A DNA stretch of 64,000 nt, taken from Deltaproteobacteria bacterium (GTDB lineage: Bacteria; Desulfobacterota; Desulfobaccia; Desulfobaccales; 0-14-0-80-60-11). The stretch spans positions 1 to 64,000 of the forward strand of contig JASEFS010000004.1 in assembly GCA_030018495.1 (NCBI GenBank), given 5' to 3'. Position 1 is the stretch's first letter, and every line of letters begins with the position of its first letter. This document shows positions 44,218 to 54,300 of the stretch, in pieces. A model generated the notes under the pieces. That model was not told the origin of the DNA, made no database searches, and saw nothing but the letters and a program-made list of their open reading frames with translations. A program made the position numbers and the translations under genes.

Positions 44218-45369
44218 ATGAATTTGGACCGGCCTTCAAGACCAAAAATTCCGGGCCAAGCGGCCCGCGTATTGCTATGGGGCTTTATTGTCCTGATCGT
44301 CCTGGCCGGCCCTTGGGCAAGGCCTGGCTGGGCCATCCGCCTGAAAGACATCGCTTCGTTCAAGGGCGTGCGGCCCAACCAGCTTATCGGCAACGGTTTG
44401 GTGGTGGGCCTGAACGGCACCGGCGACGGCACCAATGTGGACTTCAACACCCAGGAACTGGCCAATTTCCTGGCGCAGTTGGGCATCAACGCCTCCAGGG
44501 ACAAGCTGAAAGTGAAAAATATCGCCGCGGTGGCCGTGACCGCGGTGCTGCCGCCTTTCGCCCGGGTGGGCTCCAGGATCGACGTCCTGGTGTCTTCCTT
44601 GGGCGACGCCAAGAGCCTCCAGGGCGGCACCCTCCTGCTGACTCCCCTCAAAGGGGTGGACGGCCAGGTCTATGCCCTGGCCCAGGGTCCGGTGTCGGTG
44701 GGCGGGTTTACCGCCGGCGGCGCCGCAGGGGGCGGGGTCACCAAAAACCACCCCACGGCCGGCCGCATCGCCAACGGAGCCACCGTGGAGCGGGAAATCC
44801 CCTTTGACTTCGCCGGCAAGGACGAGTTCATTTTGTCCCTGCACGACTCGGACTTCACCACTTCCCAGCGCATCGTCAAGGCGATCAACCATCACCTGCG
44901 GGGCAGTTACTCCCATTCCCGGGACGGCGGCACAGTCGCCATCAAGCTGCCCCCCGGCTATAAAGACCGCGCCATCCCCCTGCTGGCTTCCCTGGAAAAC
45001 CTGGAAATCACCCCGGACGCCGCAGCCAAAGTGGTGATCGATGAACGCAACGGCACCGTGGTCATGGGCGCCAACGTCCGCCTGTCCACCGTGGCCATCG
45101 CTCACGGCAATCTCATGGTGCAGATCAAGGAACGGCCCCGGGTATCCCAGCCCCTCCCCTTTTCCGAAGGCGAAACCGTGGTGGTGCCGGACACTTCGGT
45201 CACTATCAAGGAGGGTGAAAATCATCTCATGGTGCTGCCGGAGGGAGTGAGCATCGGCCAGGTGGTGCGGGCTTTGAACGCCATCGGGGTAACGCCCCGG
45301 GACCTCATCGCCATCCTGCAGGCCATCAAGGCGGCCGGGGCCCTCCAGGCGGAACTGGAGATTATTTGA
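44218..45369 (+). CDS. flgI: Flagellar P-ring protein FlgI
   Basis: 383 residues with a signal peptide (V-L-I-V-L-A-G-P-W-A-R-P-G-W-A). The FlgI core is complete: I-R-L-K-D-I-A-S-F-K-G-V-R-x-N-Q-L-I-G at the mature start, N-G-T-G-D-G-T, and the C-terminal V-V-P-D-T-S-V-T-I-K-E-G and A-L-N-A-I-G-V-T-P-R-D-L-I-A-I-L. FlgI forms the peptidoglycan-level bushing around the rod. Confidence 0.97.
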   Translation: MNLDRPSRPKIPGQAARVLLWGFIVLIVLAGPWARPGWAIRLKDIASFKGVRPNQLIGNGLVVGLNGTGDGTNVDFNTQELANFLAQLGINASRDKLKVKNIAAVAVTAVLPPFARVGSRIDVLVSSLGDAKSLQGGTLLLTPLKGVDGQVYALAQGPVSVGGFTAGGAAGGGVTKNHPTAGRIANGATVEREIPFDFAGKDEFILSLHDSDFTTSQRIVKAINHHLRGSYSHSRDGGTVAIKLPPGYKDRAIPLLASLENLEITPDAAAKVVIDERNGTVVMGANVRLSTVAIAHGNLMVQIKERPRVSQPLPFSEGETVVVPDTSVTIKEGENHLMVLPEGVSIGQVVRALNAIGVTPRDLIAILQAIKAAGALQAELEII

Positions 45370-45378
45370 GGTTTTATT

Positions 45379-45798
45379 ATGGTTAGTGTTTCCGGTCTGC
45401 CGTCCTGGGGGCCTTCCGGGGTCGGAATGCTGGACCCCTTAAACGGCATGAACCCAAAAAATCAGGGTCAGACCGACCGCCAGACCCTGGCCCGGGTGGC
45501 GGTCGAGGCCGAGACCGTTTTTCTGACCCAGCTTCTGGAAACCATGCGCCGGTCCATGGTGCAGGGGCTGGCTTCGCCTCAATCCCGGCAGATGCAGGGC
45601 TATCAAGCCCTGGCCGACCAGCACCTGGCCAGGGTCCTGGCCTTGGGCGGCGGATTGGGGCTGGCCCGCCGGATTTTTGCCGACCTGGCCGTCAATATTT
45701 CAGAGAATTCTAAAGAGGTTGCCGATGCAGACCAGCCGCAGCAGCAAAAACCAGACTTTGGGCCGGATGGAAATGAACCTCTACCGGGAGCTTCTTGA
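45379..45798 (+). CDS. flgJ: FlgJ-type rod-binding domain protein, without muramidase
   Basis: 139 residues. The rod-binding (FlgJ N-terminal) domain is visible: E-T-V-F-L-T-Q-L-L-E-T-M-R-R-S and Q-M-Q-G-Y-Q-A-L-A-D-Q-H-L-A-R. The C-terminal peptidoglycan hydrolase domain of enterobacterial FlgJ is absent, as in many delta-proteobacteria, so a separate muramidase should exist elsewhere. The last about 74 bases overlap the start of flgN in another frame. Confidence 0.88.
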   Translation: MVSVSGLPSWGPSGVGMLDPLNGMNPKNQGQTDRQTLARVAVEAETVFLTQLLETMRRSMVQGLASPQSRQMQGYQALADQHLARVLALGGGLGLARRIFADLAVNISENSKEVADADQPQQQKPDFGPDGNEPLPGAS

Positions 45799-46141
45799 TT
45801 GTCTTAAGGAGGAATCTCAAGCCCTGGTCTCCGCCCGGGAGGAGGCCATCCTGACCGCGGCGGGGAAAAAAGAAGAGCTGTTGGACCGCCTGCTCCGGAT
45901 CAAACAGGAGCGGGAAAGAGGGACTCAAGTGGCGGACGCCGGCTTGCCAGGTGAGCAACTGGCAAGCCTGCAAAGGCAGGTTGTTTCGGCCAACGCCAGA
46001 AACCGGGAAATCGCGGCCGCTTCACTAGAGTTGATTCAGGAATTTTTGGCCCTGCTTCTGCCCCCCGATCCGGGGCTGTATCGCCCGGCGGGACAAGCAA
46101 AACCGCTCCAGGAGGGGATATTCTTCCAGCGCCGGGCCTGA
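45725..46141 (+). CDS. flgN: FlgN-type chaperone for FlgK/FlgL
   Basis: 138 residues from the ATG with AAAGAGG upstream; in-frame starts at 45677 and 45773 are possible. The protein is a long helical coil with the FlgN-like core L-Y-R-E-L-L-D-C-L-K-E-E-S-Q-A-L and K-K-E-E-L-L-D-R-L-L-R-I-K-Q-E-R. FlgN binds the hook-junction proteins FlgK and FlgL, whose genes follow directly. The assignment leans on position, as FlgN sequences diverge strongly. Confidence 0.8.
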   Translation: MQTSRSSKNQTLGRMEMNLYRELLDCLKEESQALVSAREEAILTAAGKKEELLDRLLRIKQERERGTQVADAGLPGEQLASLQRQVVSANARNREIAAASLELIQEFLALLLPPDPGLYRPAGQAKPLQEGIFFQRRA

Positions 46142-46178
46142 ATGCATGGAAAAAGTCTGAACAGATAAGGATTCTCTT

Positions 46179-47894
46179 ATGTCGGGCATCACCCATATCC
46201 TCGATATGGCCGTCCGGGCCCTGATGAGCGAGCAGGTGGGCTTGGAGGTCACCGGCCATAACGTGGCCAATGTCAATACGCCGGGTTACTCACGGCAGCG
46301 GGTCAATCTCGAGACTGCCTATCCCCTGCCTTCCCCCTGGGGGCCCTTGGGCAATGGGGTGCGTGTCCGCAACATCGACCGGGCTTTTGATCCCTTCATA
46401 GCCGCCAGGCTGGACGAAAGGACCGCGGCCTTAAGCGAATACCAAAACCTCCAGGCCTTCCTGGAATCGGTGGCCGCCATTTTCAATGAAACCAACGAAA
46501 CGGCTCTGAACGACCGGCTCTCGGAGTTTTGGGCCTCCTGGCACGACCTGGCCGACAACCCCTCGGGCAGCGCTGAGCGCCAGGCCCTACTGCAAAATGC
46601 CCTTAGCCTTTGCGAAATCCTGAATTTTCAAGGGGACCGCCTGGTTCAGGAGCGCACTTCGCTGCTGCAGCAGGTAGGTCCGCTATTGGCTGAAATCAAC
46701 GGTCACGCCGCCCGTATCGCCGAGCTTAACCGGGAAATCCAGTCCACCGAAGCCGGCGGCCAGTCGGCCAATGATCTGCGCGACCAGCGGCAATTGGAAC
46801 TTACGCGGCTCTCCGAACTGGTGGGCATCCGCTATTACACGAGCGCTGACGGTCTGATAAACGTCAACCTGGCCCAAGGCACCCCCCTGGTGCAGGGCGT
46901 GGCGGCCTTTTCCCTGGAAGCCGGCCAGACCGCGAGTGATACCATCGCCGTTCTCTTCAACGGCCCCGGAGGGGTGCAGGAAGACATCACGGCGTCTTTG
47001 TACGGGGGAAAACTCACCGCGCTCCTGACGGTGCGGGATCATCTTATACCCGGCTACCTGGAGCAGCTGGACCGGCTGGCCCAGGAGCTCATCTTTACGG
47101 TAAACAGCCGGCACGCCCAGGGGGCGGGTCTGGAACTCTTCTCCGCGGCGACCGGCACGTACGCGGTCAACGATCCCGCCGATCCGCTCAATGCCGCGGG
47201 GCTGCCCTTCGGCGACCGCATCGCGGCCGGTGCTTTTGAAATTCTTGTGGAGCGAGACGGAGTTCATCTGGCAACAGGCAACATAGCAATCGCGCCGGGC
47301 ATGACTCTCAATGACGTGGTGAACGCCATCAACGCCGACCCGGCCATAGGCGGTCTGGTCACCGCCAGCCTGGACGGCAATAAATTAAGGATTGCCGCAA
47401 ACCTGGCCGGCGATGCCTTCGGCTTTGCGCGGGATGACAGCAATCTGCTGTCAAGCTTGGGCCTTAACACCTTTTTCACCGGTGACAAAGCCTATACTTT
47501 AACCGTTAATCCATGGGTGTTGGACAATCCGGAACACATTGCCGCGGGACAGTTTGACCCCGACGGGGCGCGGGCCCCCGGCGATAACCGCAACGCCCTG
47601 ATTCTTGCCGATTTGGAAGACGCCCCGGCAGGACCGGACGGCCTCACTTTTGCCGAGGCCTACCGCCGCCTGATCACCGACATCGGTCTGGACACCGAGC
47701 AGGCCGGCCAGGAGGCCGGTTTTCAGCAAAAGTTGGTGGAGCAACTGAGCCGGATGCGGGAAGCCGTTTCCGGGGTGTCCCTGGATGAAGAATTAGCCAA
47801 TCTCATCAAATTTCAGCGGGCCTACCAGGCCGCCGCCCGCCTGGTCACGGTGGCCGACGAGCTTTACCAGACCATCCTGGCAATGCGGAGGTAG
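46179..47894 (+). CDS. flgK: Flagellar hook-associated protein 1 FlgK
   Basis: 571 residues. Starts with the rod/hook motif N-V-A-N-V-N-T-P-G-Y-S-R-Q-R, contains E-F-W-A-S-W-H-D-L-A-D-N-P and S-A-E-R-Q-A-L-L, and ends with L-D-E-E-L-A-N-L-I-K-F-Q-R-A-Y-Q-A-A-A-R-L. FlgK joins hook and filament. The length is within the normal range. Confidence 0.97.
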   Translation: MSGITHILDMAVRALMSEQVGLEVTGHNVANVNTPGYSRQRVNLETAYPLPSPWGPLGNGVRVRNIDRAFDPFIAARLDERTAALSEYQNLQAFLESVAAIFNETNETALNDRLSEFWASWHDLADNPSGSAERQALLQNALSLCEILNFQGDRLVQERTSLLQQVGPLLAEINGHAARIAELNREIQSTEAGGQSANDLRDQRQLELTRLSELVGIRYYTSADGLINVNLAQGTPLVQGVAAFSLEAGQTASDTIAVLFNGPGGVQEDITASLYGGKLTALLTVRDHLIPGYLEQLDRLAQELIFTVNSRHAQGAGLELFSAATGTYAVNDPADPLNAAGLPFGDRIAAGAFEILVERDGVHLATGNIAIAPGMTLNDVVNAINADPAIGGLVTASLDGNKLRIAANLAGDAFGFARDDSNLLSSLGLNTFFTGDKAYTLTVNPWVLDNPEHIAAGQFDPDGARAPGDNRNALILADLEDAPAGPDGLTFAEAYRRLITDIGLDTEQAGQEAGFQQKLVEQLSRMREAVSGVSLDEELANLIKFQRAYQAAARLVTVADELYQTILAMRR

Positions 47895-47902
47895 GGGTTT
47901 TT

Positions 47903-49072
47903 ATGCGGGTCTCCATGTCAACAATTTTCTCCAGCATACAGTCTAATCTTCAGAGGTTGGCAGAGGACTTGCATTCCATCAATGCGAGCATTGCTTCCGG
48001 CCGGAAATATCAAAGCATTGCGGACCACCCCCTGGACGTGGGCGAGATTATGGGACTTGAAGCCGAAACCGGGCAAATTTCCCAACTTCAGCGCAATCTG
48101 GATACCGGCAGGAACTGGCTGGCGGTCACCGAGACCACCTTAAGCAATGTCAACGACATCGTCCGGGCGGCCATGGCCCTGGCGAACCAAATGGCCACAG
48201 GCACCTACAACGCCGCCCAAAGGGCCGCGGCCGCCCGGCAGGTCCAAGGATATCTGGACGAGATCGTGCAACTCGGCAATACCCGTCTGGAAGGGAACTA
48301 CATCCTGAGCGGCTACCGGATCGATACCCAGCCTTTTGTCCTCGGCGACTGGCAGGTGCAGGAGCCTTACATGAACCTTCAGCCCGGCTCAACCGGGGCC
48401 GTCACTGCCGGAGGGAGCTACGGAGGCTCCGTCAGCCGCACCTATTTAGTGGAGATTGTCTCAGGCGGCGCCACGGGGGCGGCCACCTTTCGGGTCTCCG
48501 CCGACGGCGGCCAGACCTGGGGTGCTGAAACGGCGACAGGGGCCGGAGTGTCCATCGGCTCGGACGGGGTCCTGGCGGACTTCAGCGGCGGCTGGCTGGC
48601 GGGAGACCGCTTTAGTATTTCCGTCAATCAACCGATTAATTATCAGGGCGATGAGCATACCCTGGAGATCAGCATCGGGGCTCAGAGCCGCCTGCCGGTA
48701 AGCCGGGTCGGAAGCGAAGTTTTAGGCGGGACAGGAGGCCTCCAAGATGTCTTCCAGATGCTGGCGCGACTCAAAAGCAGTCTGGAAGCCAACGATCCCC
48801 AAAGAGTGGGGGCCGGTCTGGAGGAGTTGCGGTCGTACCAGTCACATTTAACCGGCATACTGACCGGATTGGGGGCGGCTCACAATCGGGTGACTATCAA
48901 GAACCAGGTGTTTGAGACGATAAAGGGAGAACTCACCTCGAAAGCAAGCGCCAAGGGAGATACGGACTTGGTGGAAGCGGTGAATGCCTTAAAAACCAAG
49001 GAAACAGCCTACCAGGCAGCGCTGCTTGCTTCTACCAAGGTTATGAGCCTCAGTTTGCTCGATTATCTTTAA
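47903..49072 (+). CDS. flgL: Flagellar hook-associated protein 3 FlgL
   Basis: 389 residues. N-terminal flagellin-like D0 domain ([11 protein letters not shown] and [12 protein letters not shown]), a variable central region (about 140-280) and a C-terminal D0 helix with the family ending [17 protein letters not shown]. The central part carries an immunoglobulin-like or bacterial-repeat-like segment ([13 protein letters not shown]). It begins 9 bases after flgK. Confidence 0.95.
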   Translation: MRVSMSTIFSSIQSNLQRLAEDLHSINASIASGRKYQSIADHPLDVGEIMGLEAETGQISQLQRNLDTGRNWLAVTETTLSNVNDIVRAAMALANQMATGTYNAAQRAAAARQVQGYLDEIVQLGNTRLEGNYILSGYRIDTQPFVLGDWQVQEPYMNLQPGSTGAVTAGGSYGGSVSRTYLVEIVSGGATGAATFRVSADGGQTWGAETATGAGVSIGSDGVLADFSGGWLAGDRFSISVNQPINYQGDEHTLEISIGAQSRLPVSRVGSEVLGGTGGLQDVFQMLARLKSSLEANDPQRVGAGLEELRSYQSHLTGILTGLGAAHNRVTIKNQVFETIKGELTSKASAKGDTDLVEAVNALKTKETAYQAALLASTKVMSLSLLDYL

Positions 49073-49097
49073 AACACGGCTGCCAGGAAGGTGCCAT

Positions 49098-49337
49098 TTG
49101 CTGATATTGACCAGAAAACTCGGCGAAGGTCTGTTTATCGGTGATGATATCCGAATCACGGTGGTGGAAGTGAGGGGAAGACAGATTCGCTTGGGCATTG
49201 AGGCTCCGCCCCATGTCGTGGTCTTGCGGGAGGAAATCTATCAACGGGTCCGGGACCAAAACCTTCAGGCCGCGGCACTGGAAAATGTCAATTTAATGGA
49301 AGTCGTCAAATATTGGGGGAAGGAAAGCAAAGGATGA
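49098..49337 (+). CDS. csrA: CsrA translational regulator
   Basis: 79 residues, TTG start after AGGAAGG. The core [22 protein letters not shown] and R-L-G-I-E-A-P are diagnostic. CsrA binds GGA motifs in mRNA leaders and controls flagellin synthesis and carbon storage. It overlaps fliW by 4 bases (ATGA). Confidence 0.97.
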   Translation: MLILTRKLGEGLFIGDDIRITVVEVRGRQIRLGIEAPPHVVVLREEIYQRVRDQNLQAAALENVNLMEVVKYWGKESKG

Positions 49338-49804
49338 CGTCAAATCCCCTGAAGACTCCAACCGAACCCGGGACTTTTCAGATCAACAGCCGCAGATTCG
49401 GCCGGATTTCCGTGCGGCCGGACCAAATCATCATCCTCACTCCGGGCCTCCTGGGATTTTCAAAATATCATCGCTATATATTAATTGAACACCAGAAGGA
49501 ATCGCCCTTTCTCTGGCTTCAAAGCCTGGAAAACCCTGATCTGGCCTTTGTGGTCATCGATCCCGGTCTCATCATCCCCGGTTATAAACCAGGAAATCTC
49601 GAGGAGATCAGGCGGGAATTGGAAGCGGAAAAGGCGCAGGACATTAAGATCTTGGTAATCCTTACCATTCCCTCGGGCCGCCCCCAGGAGATGACCGCCA
49701 ACCTTATGGGACCGGTGGTCATTAACCTCAAAACCCGCCGGGGCAAGCAATTAATAGTCGAAGAACCGCGCTACAGCCATAAGCATCGCATACTGCCTAA
49801 GTAA
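49334..49804 (+). CDS. fliW: FliW, flagellar assembly factor and CsrA antagonist
   Basis: 156 residues from the ATG in the ATGA overlap with csrA. Contains the family blocks [28 protein letters not shown] and N-L-M-G-P-V-V-I-N. FliW binds CsrA until flagellin titrates it away, a partner switch first shown in Bacillus. It is last in the operon; a hairpin follows at 49843. Confidence 0.95.
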   Translation: MTSNPLKTPTEPGTFQINSRRFGRISVRPDQIIILTPGLLGFSKYHRYILIEHQKESPFLWLQSLENPDLAFVVIDPGLIIPGYKPGNLEEIRRELEAEKAQDIKILVILTIPSGRPQEMTANLMGPVVINLKTRRGKQLIVEEPRYSHKHRILPK

Positions 49805-49842
49805 AGCGAATTAAAGGTTCATCTTGCGACTCTGACAAAGGA

Positions 49843-49866
49843 GCACGGGCATCTTGCCCGTGCTTT
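49843..49866 (+). terminator. Possible terminator after fliW
   Basis: 8-bp stem GCACGGGC/GCCCGTGC with a 5-base loop followed by only TTTC. It may instead be a repeat element. Confidence 0.35.
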
Positions 49867-49954
49867 CACAGGGGAAGCCTTTCCTCCCAATAAACATGGC
49901 TGCCGGAGCTCGGAGGGAGAGATTTACGGCCCAGGCCCCCAGTCCCAAAATAAC

Positions 49955-49985
49955 AAAGGCGGACCGAATGGACCGCCTTTATGTT
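49955..49985. terminator. Possible bidirectional terminator between fliW and the hdr operon
   Basis: 8-bp stem AAAGGCGG/CCGCCTTT with a 10-base loop lies between convergent operons. The short T runs on both sides are weak. Confidence 0.45.
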
Positions 49986-50001
49986 TTACAGTTTAGATAG
50001 C

Positions 50002-50814
50002 TTACATCGGTTTGGTTTCCAGGGTGACCTCGTCTCCCAGAAATTTCCATGGAGAGGTGCCGCTGGCCGGGGAGCCGGTTTCATAACCAAAGAGTTCTTT
50101 CACCAGCAAGTTGCCTTTCTTGTAAAGCACCCGCAACGGGATGTCAGCCGGGCAGGCTTCCTCGCAGAGGCCGCAGTCGATGCAGCGGCCGGCCATGTGG
50201 ATGGCCCGGACCAGTTGAAAAATGGAGTCGGGTGGAACCTTGCCGGTGGCCATCAGTTCGGGGTGCTCCAGGCTGCACTCTTTACAAAAGCACATGGGGC
50301 AGACGTCCCTGCAGCCGTAGCATTTGATGCAGCGCTCGAAGTGGCTCAACCATTCCTGATAAGCCTCTTCTTCGGCCATGGCTTCAATCCGGCTGACGCG
50401 CTGGCTTTGCAACACCGGCTCGCATTTTTCTCCATAATCAATAACCGAGGCCCAGGGGCCGGGGCACTCGCAATAGTCGGCCTGATCCTGGGGGCAGGCC
50501 ACGCCCACCAGCACCACTTTATCCGGATCAAGCTGGCCCCACTTATAAAGCTCATTCAATCCCCGCTCATCGCAGCCCCGCACCTGGATGGCAAAAGTAT
50601 CCTCAGGGTAAGCGGCCGCCAGGGACTGAAGTAGCTTATCCAATGGATAGCGGGCGTCGCCGGGAGGAACAATGGCGCGGTCCACCTCTTCCGGGCGGTC
50701 TTTTTGGAAAAAGTGCGGCAGGGGGTGGCCGCCCTCGGCCTCTATGTAGCCGATATAGCCCGCGATTTTATTATCCTTCAGCAAATTCCGGACCTTTTCA
50801 CGTAATTTGTCCAT
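50002..50814 (-). CDS. FrhB/FdhB-like iron-sulfur protein of the Hdr operon
   Basis: 270 residues. The C-terminal half has C-I-K-C-Y-G-C-R-D-V-C-P and C-I-D-C-G-L-C-E-E-A-C-P, two [4Fe-4S] ferredoxin motifs, with an extra M-C-F-C-K-E-C between them. The N-terminal half resembles the F420-hydrogenase/formate-dehydrogenase beta (FrhB/FdhB) fold. The recurrent Cys in V-G-V-A-C-P and Y-C-E-C-P fit that family. It probably feeds or drains electrons of the HdrA-MvhD module; the electron donor (formate, NADH or ferredoxin) is not readable. It lies 28 bases after mvhD. Confidence 0.8.
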   Translation of the reverse strand: MDKLREKVRNLLKDNKIAGYIGYIEAEGGHPLPHFFQKDRPEEVDRAIVPPGDARYPLDKLLQSLAAAYPEDTFAIQVRGCDERGLNELYKWGQLDPDKVVLVGVACPQDQADYCECPGPWASVIDYGEKCEPVLQSQRVSRIEAMAEEEAYQEWLSHFERCIKCYGCRDVCPMCFCKECSLEHPELMATGKVPPDSIFQLVRAIHMAGRCIDCGLCEEACPADIPLRVLYKKGNLLVKELFGYETGSPASGTSPWKFLGDEVTLETKPM

Positions 50815-50842
50815 GGTAAATCCTTCTTCCGGGATATCGGCG

Positions 50843-51271
50843 TTACGCCGCTTTCACTTGCTTGAGACGGGAAGGTCCCAGCTTTTTGATCTTTTCAGTG
50901 AAATTGCGCACGGTTTCCACAAACTTGGGCCCTTCCGCGGCGGAGATCCATTCCAGGTGCAATCTTTCCGGCTCGAAACCGGTGAATTTCAAGAGATCCT
51001 GCAAAAACCGGATGCGCTTGATGGTCATGAAGTTGCCCCTCAGATAGTGGCAATCGCCGATGTGGCAGCCGCCGATCAAAACGCCGTCGGCTCCTTTCTG
51101 AAAGGCGCGCAGGACGTGGTGAGGAGAAACGGTGCCGGAGCACATAACCCTTATCACCCTGATGTTAGGCGGATATTGCAACCGGCTGACCCCTGCCAGA
51201 TCAGCCCCGGCGTAGGTACACCAGTTACAGAAAAATCCCAATATTTTCGGTTCGAATTCTTTTTCTGGCAT
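50843..51271 (-). CDS. mvhD: MvhD/FrhD-type iron-sulfur subunit
   Basis: 142 residues. The [2Fe-2S] ligands are recognisable: F-C-N-W-C-T-Y, V-M-C-S-G and G-C-H-I-G-D-C-H-Y. This is the MvhD (methyl-viologen-reducing hydrogenase delta) family, which links HdrA to hydrogenase, formate dehydrogenase or other donors. In M. jannaschii one relative is a selenoprotein, but here all positions are Cys. It is between hdrA (33-base gap) and the FrhB-like gene. Confidence 0.93.
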   Translation of the reverse strand: MPEKEFEPKILGFFCNWCTYAGADLAGVSRLQYPPNIRVIRVMCSGTVSPHHVLRAFQKGADGVLIGGCHIGDCHYLRGNFMTIKRIRFLQDLLKFTGFEPERLHLEWISAAEGPKFVETVRNFTEKIKKLGPSRLKQVKAA

Positions 51272-51304
51272 ATTGTAACCCCTTGATCTGGATTCCTTGG
51301 GAAG

Positions 51305-54300
51305 TTAAGCTCCCGCCGCCTCTTCCATGGCCTCTTCCAATTCCGCCAGCGCCTCATCAACCTGAGTGTAGATCTGCTTGTGGCTGAAGCCGAAGAGCGT
51401 GATGCATTCCGATGGACAGTTGGCCGCACAGGTGCCGCACCCTTTGCACAGGGCTTGGTTGACTTCGCAAACATCTTCCCGTTCGTTGTAGGAGATGGCA
51501 CCGAAGGGGCAAACTCCCACGCAGGCCTGGCAACCGGAACACGCCTCCGCGTCGATCTCGGCCACCACGCCGCCGGCCCGGATGGCATCCTGGCTCAGTA
51601 CCAGAGCCGCTCGGGAAGCCGCGGCTTTGGCCTGGGCGACGGCTTCATCCAGGGGCTTGGGATAATGAGCCAAACCCGCGACGAAAACGCCGTCCGTGGC
51701 GAAATCCACGGGGCGGAGCTTCATATGGGCTTCCAGGAAAAAGCCGTCGTTGTTCAGAGGAACCTTGAACAGCATGGCCAGCTTTTCCTGTTCCTTGACG
51801 ATAATAGCGCTGGCCAGCCCCAGAATATCCGTGGTGATGTGCATGGGGATACCCAGGATGTGGTCAATGACCGACACTTTCAAGCGGCCATCTTCAAGCT
51901 GTTCGACTTTGGGTTTGTTTTCCAAGTCAAAGCGCACGAAGATGACGCCCTTTTCCCGGGCCTCCTTGTAGAGATTCTCTCTGAGGCCGTAGGTCCGCAA
52001 ATCCCGGTAAAGGATAAAGACGTCCATATCCGGATTTATTTTTTTCAGGGCCAGGGCGCTTTCCACGGAATGGGTGCAGCACACGCGGCTGCAATAGGGC
52101 CGCTCAGGCTCCCGGGAGCCGACGCACTGGATGAAGACCGCGGTTTTGGCGTTCATTACCAGAGGGTTTTTCTCCCGCAGGGCCTGGTCCATTTCCAGGG
52201 CCAGCATGATCCTGGGATTCTCGCCATAGAGATATTCCTTGGGCTTAAAGGAATGGCCGCCGATGGCAATAATGGCGGCGCCGTGTTCCACGTCGGTCTC
52301 GCGGCCTTCGGTGGCGATGGTGGTGACGAAGTTGCCCACGAACCCCTTGACGGCTTTTACTTCAGAGTTAAGATGCACTTCGATGAGGGGGTTCCCCTGC
52401 ACCCGCTTGATCAGGTCCTCCAGGTAAGGCGCAACGGGCTCGCCGGCCCAGGTATGATTGAGCTTTCGGGCGTGGCCCCCCAGAAAGTCCTTCTTTTCCA
52501 CCAGGAATACTTTGTAGCCTTGGCCGGCCAAACCCAGAGCGGCCTCCATGCCGGCCACCCCGCCGCCGACCACCAGCCCGGCCTTGGTGACGGGCAGGTC
52601 GAACTCCTTGAGGGGCGGCTGCAAGGCCACTTTGGCCACCGCCATGCGCACCTGATCCTTAGCCCGTTGGGTGGCGGCTTCCGGCGTATTTATGTGCACC
52701 CAGGCACCCTGATCCCGGATATTGGCCATTTCAAACAGATACTTGTTCAGGCCCGCTTCCTTGATGGTCTCCTGGAAGGTCGGCTCATGAGTACGGGGGG
52801 TGCAGGAGGCCACGACAACCCGGTTCAAGTTGTGTTCCCGGATACGCTCCTTGATCAGCCCCTGGGTGTCCTGCGAGCAGGCAAAGAGGCTGTTCTCCAC
52901 ATGGGCCACAAAGGGAAGGGTGGCGGCGTAATCCCGGACTGCCTGGACATCGACCACACTGGCGATATTAATGCCGCAATGGCAGACAAACACGCCGATG
53001 CGAGGCTCTTCCTGGGAAACATCCTTTTCTTCAAAAGTCGGTTTCTTCTTGGCCAGGGTTCCCCGGGCCGAGGCCAGCAATTCAGCGGCTGCGGCAGCCG
53101 CGGCTGACGCTTCCATTACCGACTGCGGGATGTCCTTGGGGCCCTGGAAGGCGCCGCACACATAAATGCCTTCCTTGTTGGCCGAAACCGGGGCAAAGGA
53201 GGAGGTCTTGACAAAATCCCCCTCCCCTAAATCAATCTGGAGATTTTTTGCCAGTTCTTTGAGGCCGGCATCAACTTCCATACCCACCGACAAGATCACC
53301 AGATCGAACACTTCCGTGAGCAGCTGCCCGTCTTCCCGAAGGTAGCGGATGGCAATGTCATCGGAGTCCGGCACCGGCTCGACGCTATGCACCCGGGAGC
53401 GGATGAAACGCACCCCGAATTCGTCCCGGGCGCGCCAGTAGTATTTCTCAAAGTCTTTCCCCGGGGTGCGCATGTCCATGTAAAAAATGGCCGCATCCAG
53501 AGGCTCGTGGCTGTGCTCTTTGGCGATGATCGCCTCTTTGATGGCGTACATGCAGCACACCGCGGAACAGTAACTGTTGTCGCAATGGTGCAGGTCCCGG
53601 GAGCCGACGCACTGGAGCCAGGCGATTTTCTGCGGCTCTTTGTGATCCGAGGGCCGGACCATATGGCCTTGAAAAGGTCCGGCGGCCGCCAGAATGCGCT
53701 CAAACTCCATGCTGGTGATGACGTTGGGGTACGCGGTGTAATGGTAGGCGCTGTACTTCGAGGGATCATAGGGCCTGAAGCCTGAGGCCAAAATGACTGC
53801 ACCTACATTGATGTCCCTTTCCACGTCCTCTTGGGAGAAATCGACGGCTCCGGTGGGACAGAATTTTTCGCAGGCCTTGCACTTGCCGCCCTTTAAGAAA
53901 TAAAGACAATTGGCCTTATCAATTACATATTTGGGCGGCACCGCCTGGGCATAGCCCAGGTACGCGGCTTTGCGCTTGGCCAAGCCCTCATTATATTCAT
54001 CCAGAACTTTCTTCGGGCATTTCTCCGCGCACACGCCGCAAGCGATGCACTTGTTCATATCGATATAGCGCGCTTTTTCGCGCACCCTGACCGAGTAATT
54101 CCCCTTTTCACCGTTAATACCGGTGACTTCCGCCGGAGCCAGGACCTCTATGTTAATGTGCCGGCCGACCTCGACCAGCTTGGGACTGATAATTCACATG
54201 GCACAGTCATTGGTGGGGAAGGTCTTGTCAAGCTGGGACATTACCCCGCCAATGGCCGGCTTCTTTTCCACCATGTACACATAGTATCCGGAGTTGGCCA

